This document shows, in pieces, positions 54,171 to 59,893 of a stretch of DNA of 59,893 nt. The position numbers and the translations under genes are program-made. Below the pieces are notes generated by a model. The model was not told the DNA's origin. It ran no database searches and worked only from the letters and a program-made list of their open reading frames with translations. Every line of letters begins with the position of its first letter. Positions within the stretch are counted from its first letter, which is position 1. Source of the stretch: Desulfofustis sp. (lineage in GTDB: Bacteria > Desulfobacterota > Desulfobulbia > Desulfobulbales > Desulfocapsaceae); contig JAJDNR010000052.1 of the NCBI GenBank assembly GCA_022340565.1, positions 1 through 59,893 of the forward strand, written 5' to 3'.

Positions 54171-55343
54171 CTACGCTCCGGGCCAGAAGGGTGACAGTTC
54201 GCGCAACTCGGCAATGATTGCAGGCATCTTGTCGAGCACAAAATCCACTTCCTCCTCGGTGTTGTAGACGCTCAGCGAAAAACGGATCGATCCGTGCGCG
54301 GCGGTGAACGGCACCCCCATCGCCCGCAGCACGTGTGACGGCTCAAGCGAGCCCGAGGTGCAGGCAGAGCCGGAAGAGGCGCAGATGTTGTAGCGATTCA
54401 TGTGCAGCAGGATCGCTTCCCCCTCCACAAATTCGAAACTGATGTTGGAGGTGTTCGGCAACCGCTGCTCCTTGTTGCCGTTCAATATGGAACGTGGGAT
54501 TCGAGACAGCAGTCCGTTTTCCAGTTTATCGCGCAAGGCCTTGACCCGGCTGTTCTCCTCCGCCATCTTCTGGGCAGCCAGTTCACAGGCTTTTCCAAGT
54601 CCGACGATCGAGGCGACGTTTTCGGTGCCGGCCCGTCTGCCGTGTTCCTGATGGCCGCCCGCCATGAAGGGTGCAAACGGCGTTCCCCGCCTCACGTAGA
54701 GAATTCCCACGCCCTTCGGCGCATGCAGCTTGTGACCGGACATGGAAAGAAAATCAATGTCGAGCTGGTTGAGGTTGATCGGGATCTTACCGACCGCCTG
54801 CACCGCGTCGGTATGAAACATGATCCCCCGCTCCTTTGCGGCCTTTGCCATCTCGGGGATCGGATAGACAACCCCGGTCTCGTTGTTGGCCCACATGATC
54901 GACACGATGGCCGTGTCGTCATTCAGCGCCTCGAGATACTCGTCAAAATCGATCAATCCGTCTCCGGACACCTTGAGCATAGTGGTCCGGTAGCTGGTGG
55001 AGGTTCTCGCGGGCAGATTCTCGCAGAGGTTCTTGACCGCCGGATGTTCGACCCGCGAACTCACCACATGGCGTTTATCGGGGTTGGCGCGCAGACCCGA
55101 AAAAATAGCGGTTGAATCACTTTCGGTGCCGCAGCTGGTGAAAACGATTTCCGACGGGTCGCAGCCGAGCAGCGAAGCGACCTGTTCCCTGGCGGTGTCA
55201 ATCGACCGACCGACCTGACCGCCGAAGGTGTGCATGCTGGAGGGATTGCCGTAGAGTTCGCTGAAATATGGCGTCATCACCTCCAGCACTTCCGGGGCAA
55301 CCCGCGTGGTCGCGTTGTTGTCCATGTAGACGACCTTGTCCAT
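54171..55343 (-). CDS. nifS: Cysteine desulfurase NifS
   Basis: Pyridoxal-phosphate enzyme that pulls sulfur from cysteine for Fe-S cluster assembly. The 390-residue protein has MDNNATTRVAPEVLEVM at the start, NNETGVVYPI, HTDAVQAVGK, the PLP-lysine motif SMSGHKLHAPKG (Lys near 203) and the catalytic cysteine loop SSGSACTSGSLEPSHVL (Cys near 323). GTPFAPFMAGGHQEHGRRAGTEN (read in parts) is the family's G-G-Q-E-x-G-x-R-x-G-T block. It starts in a one-base overlap with nifU. No nitrogenase genes are in the window, so a general role in Fe-S assembly is as likely as a nitrogenase role. Confidence 0.96.
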   Translation of the reverse strand: MDKVVYMDNNATTRVAPEVLEVMTPYFSELYGNPSSMHTFGGQVGRSIDTAREQVASLLGCDPSEIVFTSCGTESDSTAIFSGLRANPDKRHVVSSRVEHPAVKNLCENLPARTSTSYRTTMLKVSGDGLIDFDEYLEALNDDTAIVSIMWANNETGVVYPIPEMAKAAKERGIMFHTDAVQAVGKIPINLNQLDIDFLSMSGHKLHAPKGVGILYVRRGTPFAPFMAGGHQEHGRRAGTENVASIVGLGKACELAAQKMAEENSRVKALRDKLENGLLSRIPRSILNGNKEQRLPNTSNISFEFVEGEAILLHMNRYNICASSGSACTSGSLEPSHVLRAMGVPFTAAHGSIRFSLSVYNTEEEVDFVLDKMPAIIAELRELSPFWPGA

Positions 55344-56176
55344 TATTTGTCTTCCTCCACGATCAGGGTTGGCAGAACCTGCTCCCGCAGTTTTTTCTCC
55401 ACCAGCTGCTTGATGGTGGTCTGCGAATTCGAACAGCTGGTGCAGTGACCCCGCATCGAAACGATCACCAGGTCACCGTCCACATCGATCAGCTCGAGAT
55501 CGCCGCCGTCGACGCGCAGACCGGGTCTGACCTCGCGGTCGAGCACCTCCTCGATCTTCTTGATCTTCTGGAGGGTGGTCATGCGTGTGGGCTTGACGGC
55601 CGGATCGACGATTTTCAACCCTTCCGAGACACTCTTCCGCAACAGCGCCACCAGCTTGTCGGCGCACTTGCCGCAACCGCCTCCGGCCTTCGTGAAATTG
55701 GTAATCTCCTCCACCGACCGCAGATTGGACTCCTTGATCGCTCGGGTTATCTCAATATCGGTTACACCGAAACATTCACAGACCACCTCGCCCTCCGCGG
55801 TCGGCAGGGCCAGTCCCCGGTAGTCGGCAATCGCCGCCTCCAGGGCCTCCCGGCCCATCACCGAGCAGTGCATCTTTTCCTTCGGAAGGCCGCCGAGATA
55901 GTTGGCGATATCCTCGTTGGTGATCTTTTCGGCCTCGCTGATCTCCATGCCCTTGATCATTTCGGTGAGCGCGGAGGACGAGGCGATGGCACTGGCGCAG
56001 CCGAAAGTCTTGAACTTGGCATCGACAATGCGCTCGTTGTCGATCTTCAGCGTCAGCCTGAGCGCATCCCCGCAGGCCAGCGAGCCGACGTCGCCGATGC
56101 CGTCGGCATTCTCTATTTCTCCGACATTCCGAGGATTCTGGAAATGTTCGGTAACCGTGTCGGTATAAAGCCACAT
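55343..56176 (-). CDS. nifU: Fe-S cluster scaffold NifU (three-domain)
   Basis: A 277-residue scaffold on which NifS builds clusters. The IscU-like N-terminal domain has VTEHFQNPRNVGEI, ACGDALRLTL, FGCASAIASSS and KMHCSVMG, with the three cluster cysteines. The middle [2Fe-2S] domain (about 135-185) holds CECFGV and CGKCADKLV. The C-terminal Nfu-type domain (about 205-277) ends in MRGHCTSCSNSQTT, with the CxxC pair. All expected cysteines are present. Upstream minus-strand TTGCAA and TATTGT boxes with a 16-base spacer (about 56219-56246) are a weak promoter guess. nifU-nifS overlap by one base. Confidence 0.96.
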   Translation of the reverse strand: MWLYTDTVTEHFQNPRNVGEIENADGIGDVGSLACGDALRLTLKIDNERIVDAKFKTFGCASAIASSSALTEMIKGMEISEAEKITNEDIANYLGGLPKEKMHCSVMGREALEAAIADYRGLALPTAEGEVVCECFGVTDIEITRAIKESNLRSVEEITNFTKAGGGCGKCADKLVALLRKSVSEGLKIVDPAVKPTRMTTLQKIKKIEEVLDREVRPGLRVDGGDLELIDVDGDLVIVSMRGHCTSCSNSQTTIKQLVEKKLREQVLPTLIVEEDK

Positions 56177-56290
56177 GATACCACTCCTGATTGATCGTGA
56201 TTTATCGTTTCAACAGCCGCGCGCTCAACGACAATAATACCTGGCGTGCGATTTGCAAGCCGTAAACCGGCAGCGGGCAATGTTCCATCG

Positions 56291-58006
56291 TTATTCGAGG
56301 AGGCCGATCTCAGACAGCATGGTTTTCGCGGCAGCGACCAGCATTCCGGTTCCTTCCGGATCCCGGGATTCGACATAGAAGCGCACCTTCGGTTCGGTGC
56401 CCGACGGCCTGATCATCAGCCAGGAATTGTCCTCAAAGATCATCTTTCTGCCGTCTATGGTGATGATCTTCTTGATGATCTTGTCTGCGTTCCCAACCTC
56501 TACCGCCGCCCCGACATCGTATTTTTCCAGCTGCGCCAGAGCCTCCAGCAGCTCCTCCCCCTGCAGGCTGACCTCAACCCCGTCCCGGTCGGGGCAGTAG
56601 ACACCGTAGCGTTCGTCCAGCTCGCGCTTGATCTCGCCCAGGTTTTTGCCGGTGGAGACGACCATGTCCAGAGCCAGCAGAAGCCCGATATAGGCATCTT
56701 TTTCAGGAGTGTGACCGATGATCGAAATTCCGTCTGATTCCTCGAAATAGACCAGTGCCTTACCGATGACCGGTTTGAATTCCTTGAATCCTACCTTGGT
56801 CTCAAACACCTCCTCTCCGAGCAACTCGGCGACGCTGTTGGCAAGGTTCGACGTCGCCACCGTTTTCGCGACCATTCCCCGCAGCCCTTTCACCTCGTGC
56901 AGGAAATGATACGACATGGCGCCGAACTGGTTCATACTGATCTCGGTGGCGCCGTCGGTGAACCGGATACGATCCGCGTCGGGATCTATGATCGCCCCGA
57001 TTTTTAGTTTTTTGCCGGATTCTCCAAGCAGTTTCGTCACCTGTTTTATGTTCGCCGAAGAGGGCTCCGGTGCGATGCCGCCAAAGGTCACGTCGGTGTC
57101 GCCTCGCAGCAGCTGCAGCCTGACGGCGGCCGGTCCGAGCAGCCGTTCGATGTGGAGCCGCGAAGCGCCGTGCACGCAATCGATCGCGATGAGGATGTCA
57201 TCGCGGGCCGCTATGGTGTCCATAAGCCCGCGATAGTCGATGCGGTGGCGGCCGCGGTTGGCATCGACCATCTGCTGCCACAGGGCAAATGAATCGGTTT
57301 GCACCACGGTTCCGGCATCTCCGTTCACTTCACCTGCCGGTACCAGCGCGGATCTAATCCGTTCCCTCGATTTCCTGGTGATGATCGATGTCAGCTCCGG
57401 TGCGGCGGGGCCGCCGTCCGCTGCATTGTACTTGTATCCACCATATTCGAGCGGGTTGTGCGACGGGGTGAGGTTGATCGAGAATGCCGCCTGCAGCTGC
57501 AGCAGCGCCGCAGACAGCACCCCGGTGCTCGACTCTCCGCAGAGATAGACCTTGAAGCCGTGGCGCCGGAGCGTATCGGCGACGCCCGCACCCAGAATAT
57601 CGCCGCCGAAGCGATTGTCCCAGCCGAGAAGGCAGCCGCGCCGACGCGCTTCGTCCAGAGAAGCGACACCGAGATGAAATTGCAGGTCCGGATCAGCATC
57701 GGCCATCTCATACAGATCGACGATGGCTTCCGTGACGCAGACCACCGAGCGGACAAACACATCCTTTCCCAGTACCCCGCGCCATCCCGAGGTCCCGAAG
57801 CTGATCTCGGTTCGGGGTGGCCCGTCGTTGTCGACGATCTCGTCTTTGACCAGCTCGTAGGTCTGCATGATCACCCGCTGCACCTCCGGGTTCTGCCTCC
57901 TCAGCTTTACCAGTTCACGGATGAAGGCGAAATAATCGCTGGCGCGAGGATCGCCGTCGACGATACACCGCCTGCGCAGCGAATTAATCTGCTCCTGGAG
58001 GTTCAT
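56291..58006 (-). CDS. Phosphohexomutase (phosphoglucomutase/phosphomannomutase family)
   Basis: A 571-residue alpha-D-phosphohexomutase interconverting sugar 6- and 1-phosphates. From ATG 58006 (GGGAGA before it) the protein starts MNLQEQINSLRRR. The TSGWRG block leads into domain 1; the phospho-serine loop is LTPSHNPLEYGGYKYN (Ser near 185), the metal loop is DPDADRIRF, the sugar loop is FEESDGISI (EESDG instead of the common GEESGH), and the phosphate loop is RPSGTEPKVRFY. Substrate is probably glucose, which would supply galU and glycogen metabolism, but mannose or another hexose is possible. Confidence 0.92.
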   Translation of the reverse strand: MNLQEQINSLRRRCIVDGDPRASDYFAFIRELVKLRRQNPEVQRVIMQTYELVKDEIVDNDGPPRTEISFGTSGWRGVLGKDVFVRSVVCVTEAIVDLYEMADADPDLQFHLGVASLDEARRRGCLLGWDNRFGGDILGAGVADTLRRHGFKVYLCGESSTGVLSAALLQLQAAFSINLTPSHNPLEYGGYKYNAADGGPAAPELTSIITRKSRERIRSALVPAGEVNGDAGTVVQTDSFALWQQMVDANRGRHRIDYRGLMDTIAARDDILIAIDCVHGASRLHIERLLGPAAVRLQLLRGDTDVTFGGIAPEPSSANIKQVTKLLGESGKKLKIGAIIDPDADRIRFTDGATEISMNQFGAMSYHFLHEVKGLRGMVAKTVATSNLANSVAELLGEEVFETKVGFKEFKPVIGKALVYFEESDGISIIGHTPEKDAYIGLLLALDMVVSTGKNLGEIKRELDERYGVYCPDRDGVEVSLQGEELLEALAQLEKYDVGAAVEVGNADKIIKKIITIDGRKMIFEDNSWLMIRPSGTEPKVRFYVESRDPEGTGMLVAAAKTMLSEIGLLE

Positions 58007-58080
58007 AATCGTTCTCCCTGTCACCGAGGTTCATCGATACGGCAGGGGCTGATCCGTCACCGCTGCCGCCAGCCGCGCTG

Positions 58081-58257
58081 TCACGCGGATTCGTCGAGCT
58101 TTCTGGCCTTGTCGATGATCATCACCGGAATATCGTCGATGATCTCGTAGCACAACCGGCAGGTTCGACAGACAAGCCCGTCTTCGCCGCCGGTCAGTTC
58201 CACGGGTCCTTTGCACTTCGGGCACGCCAGGATGTCGAGTAAATCCTTGTTTATCAT
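58081..58257 (-). CDS. Trm112-family zinc-binding protein
   Basis: A 58-residue protein with ATG 58257 and GGAG six bases before it. MINKDLLDILACPKCKGPVEL carries the first CPKC pair and LVCRTCRLCYEIIDDIPVMI the second, with the DIPVML-type ending of the Trm112/YcaR family. Eukaryotic and archaeal Trm112 activates methyltransferases; bacterial members often lie near lpxK or kdsB, and their role is unclear. Same strand as the mutase, 74 bases before it. Confidence 0.92.
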   Translation of the reverse strand: MINKDLLDILACPKCKGPVELTGGEDGLVCRTCRLCYEIIDDIPVMIIDKARKLDESA

Positions 58258-58405
58258 ATTAGCTCCTCTGAAAGCGTTGTGTTGTAATTCCCCATGCATA
58301 ATGATAAGACTGAATCCTGCAAGTCGCCTGGACCTCACTATATGGAAATGTTAGAATAGCAGAATTACACGAAATTGTCCTGAAAATCATGCAACGGAAC
58401 AGACC

Positions 58406-59212
58406 ATGACTCGAACCATCGGATTTATCGGCGGCGGACAAATGGCCGAAGCGATTATCAAAGGGCTCGTTCAGACCGGCAAAGTGGCAGCGCAGCAGAT
58501 TGCGGTGGCGGAACCGGTCGCCTCGCGACGTGACCATCTCGCTTCCCTGTATCATGTCGGGACGGCGGCCCGGCTTCCGGATATCGTCTCCGGAGCCGAG
58601 GTCATGATTCTCGCCGTCAAGCCGCAGGTCATGGGTAACGTGCTTGCCGACCTCGCCGGCTGCTATTCTGGACAGCTGCTGATAACCATCGCAGCCGGGC
58701 TGCCGATTTCCTTCTATACCGGGCAGCTTGGCGACACGGTTCCGCTGGTCAGAGTGATGCCCAACATGGGAGCCCTGATCCTCGAAGGAGCTTCGGCTCT
58801 GTGCCGAAATGCCCGGGTTTCTGACGATGATTTCAAATATGCGCAGGAGTTGTTCGGGGCCATCGGCACCACCGTCGCCGTCGAAGAGCCCCTGATGGAT
58901 GCGGTGACTGGTCTGAGCGGCTCCGGCCCGGCCTTTGTGTTCACCTTCATCGAGGCGCTGATCGACGGCGGCGTCAAGACCGGACTGAGCCGGCAGGTGG
59001 CAAGAGACCTCGCCGTGCAGACCGTCTATGGCGCTGCTGCCTGTATGAAGCAGAGCGACGCTCACCCGGCGGTGCTCAGGGACCGGGTCACCTCACCGGG
59101 AGGCACCACGGCCAGCGGACTCCAGATACTCGACTGCAGCGGCTTCAAAGGCACCATCATCGAAGCGGTGGAAGCCGCCTGCAACAGATCACGGGAGCTT
59201 GGCGAAAAATGA
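58406..59212 (+). CDS. proC: Pyrroline-5-carboxylate reductase
   Basis: Last enzyme of proline synthesis, 268 aa. The NADPH-binding start is [17 protein letters not shown] (about 5-21). [28 protein letters not shown], and the substrate-binding [18 protein letters not shown] match ProC, as does the C-terminal block [14 protein letters not shown]. All residues of these blocks are intact. It is followed by nadK with a four-base overlap (ATGATG around the TGA), indicating coupled translation. Confidence 0.96.
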   Translation: MTRTIGFIGGGQMAEAIIKGLVQTGKVAAQQIAVAEPVASRRDHLASLYHVGTAARLPDIVSGAEVMILAVKPQVMGNVLADLAGCYSGQLLITIAAGLPISFYTGQLGDTVPLVRVMPNMGALILEGASALCRNARVSDDDFKYAQELFGAIGTTVAVEEPLMDAVTGLSGSGPAFVFTFIEALIDGGVKTGLSRQVARDLAVQTVYGAAACMKQSDAHPAVLRDRVTSPGGTTASGLQILDCSGFKGTIIEAVEAACNRSRELGEK

Positions 59213-59893
59213 TGTCGAACCGCACGCGGTTTACTCGGAGGATCGACGATTTTCAGGTTCGCAGCGCCGGGATCATAGTAAAAAAAGACGATCCCGGAGC
59301 GGCGGGTTACGCCGAACGTCTGCGCTCGTGGCTTGCGGACCGGCTGGTCAGCACCACGATGAACCGGCTCACCGGGGATCTCGATCTGGCCATCATTCTC
59401 GGAGGGGACGGCACCCTGCTTCACGTCGCCGAAACGGCGGCACGGCACGGGGTGCCGGTGATCGGGATCAATCTCGGCAACCTGGGGTTTCTCACCGAGC
59501 TCACCGAGAAGGAAACGCAGCCGGCCCTGCGCGAGATCATCGGCGGAACGGTGACCATGGAAATGAGGTCGATGCTCAAGGCCAGGCTGACCCACGAAGG
59601 CCACAACTCCCCGTACCGCTACGCGCTCAATGACGTGGTGATAAGCAAAAACGCCGCGGACCGGCTGCTCTACCTATCGGCACGGGCCGATGACGACTAT
59701 ATCACCACCTACAAGGCGGACGGCCTGATCCTGTCCACCCCGACCGGCTCGACGGCCTATTCACTGTCGGCGGGAGGTCCGCTCGTCCACCCCGGCCTGG
59801 AAACCATCCTGGTCACGCCGATCTGCCCGTTCATGCTGAGCAGCAGGCCGATCATTCTGCCCCCGGACAAGGTCGTACGCTCGGAGTTGACCG
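59209..59893 (+). CDS. nadK: NAD kinase (3' truncated)
   Basis: Phosphorylates NAD to NADP. The frame is open from ATG 59209 (a second ATG follows at 59212) to the end of the window, 228 codons so far. The phosphate-binding [13 protein letters not shown] (near 64-76), [20 protein letters not shown] and [19 protein letters not shown] blocks are intact and in order. GGGAG lies ahead of the start within proC. The remaining C-terminal part lies outside. Together with nadA this adds NAD(P) genes at both sides of the window. Confidence 0.95.
   Translation, partial: MMSNRTRFTRRIDDFQVRSAGIIVKKDDPGAAGYAERLRSWLADRLVSTTMNRLTGDLDLAIILGGDGTLLHVAETAARHGVPVIGINLGNLGFLTELTEKETQPALREIIGGTVTMEMRSMLKARLTHEGHNSPYRYALNDVVISKNAADRLLYLSARADDDYITTYKADGLILSTPTGSTAYSLSAGGPLVHPGLETILVTPICPFMLSSRPIILPPDKVVRSELT

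Noticed and set aside
53743-54267. 174-codon open frame on the plus strand
   Set aside because: Product has no family features or codon bias, lacks a ribosome site and runs antisense into nifS; the region looks non-coding.
59062-59604. Minus-strand frame of 180 codons across the proC/nadK junction
   Set aside because: Both proC and nadK are clear on the plus strand; no motif in the antisense product.
1-59893. CRISPR arrays, insertion sequences, prophage or rRNA/tRNA genes
   Set aside because: No regularly spaced repeats, transposase motifs, phage genes or RNA gene sequences were recognised by reading; very short or divergent ones could be missed.

Overview
The window is a contiguous piece of a GC-rich, Gram-negative chromosome. 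The most likely source is a member of the Desulfobacterota (Desulfobulbales-like), but that is an inference from gene content and gene order and was not tested by a search. Gram-negative character follows from LptE, KdsB, a lipid A acyltransferase, MsbA and an O-antigen ligase. A strictly anaerobic, one-carbon metabolism is suggested by formate-tetrahydrofolate ligase and a NIF-type NifU/NifS pair. No rRNA, tRNA, CRISPR array, insertion sequence or prophage was recognised. Both ends cut through a gene: leuS at the left and nadK at the right.

Layout. (a) 0-15.8 kb, mostly housekeeping: leuS 3' end, lptE, dus, galU-priA (4-nt overlap, minus strand), a long hrpA, a small membrane ORF, a large nested palindrome, kdsB with a CofD/YvcK-like gene, rsmJ, rlmH, a YkgJ-like cysteine protein and yqgE. 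(b) 16-22.6 kb: glgB translationally coupled to a 61-residue unknown protein, a DUF4126 membrane protein, and an overlapping pair made of a nucleoside-phosphorylase-like unknown protein and a membrane sensor kinase that has no adjacent response regulator. (c) 22.8-28.3 kb: an EamA exporter and a complete branched-chain amino acid ABC transporter (livKHMGF) with a terminator-like hairpin between livK and livH. (d) 28.6-32.9 kb: nadA, a DUF3524/queuosine mannosyltransferase-like gene, coaBC and a Bax-inhibitor-1 family membrane protein. (e) 32.9-41.8 kb, minus strand: a surface polysaccharide locus with a polyprenyl sugar-phosphate transferase, four GT2 glycosyltransferases, an AglD/UPF0104 membrane protein, a hexapeptide acyltransferase, a GDSL hydrolase with a CFI-box type C-terminal anchor, and a secreted beta-propeller-like protein. 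(f) 41.8-49.5 kb: lipid A/LPS assembly, with an LpxL-like acyltransferase, MsbA and O-antigen ligase on the plus strand, facing a 770-residue protein made of two fused GT4 glycosyltransferases and an ELM1-family protein. (g) 49.6-59.9 kb: a PilB/GspE-type ATPase with an added C-terminal cyclic-nucleotide-binding-like domain, fhs with a clear promoter and terminator, nifU-nifS, a phosphohexomutase, a Trm112-like zinc protein, proC and nadK.

How the genes fit together. galU, the phosphohexomutase and glgB form the hexose-phosphate/UDP-sugar/glycogen node that can feed the polysaccharide locus. kdsB, the acyltransferase, MsbA, the ligase, the tandem GT4 and ELM1 belong to LPS synthesis. The GT2 run with the initiating transferase would build a capsule, exopolysaccharide or O-chain.

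The observations most worth a second look are the second-messenger-type domains at both ends of the PilB/GspE ATPase, the tandem GT4 fusion whose first half departs from the N-terminal family motif, the phosphorylase-like/sensor-kinase overlap pair, the extended CofD-like protein, the livK/livH hairpin, and a pair of intergenic palindromes (near 9.9 and 14.7 kb) that share core sequences. No complete, clearly novel multi-gene system could be demonstrated from sequence reading alone.
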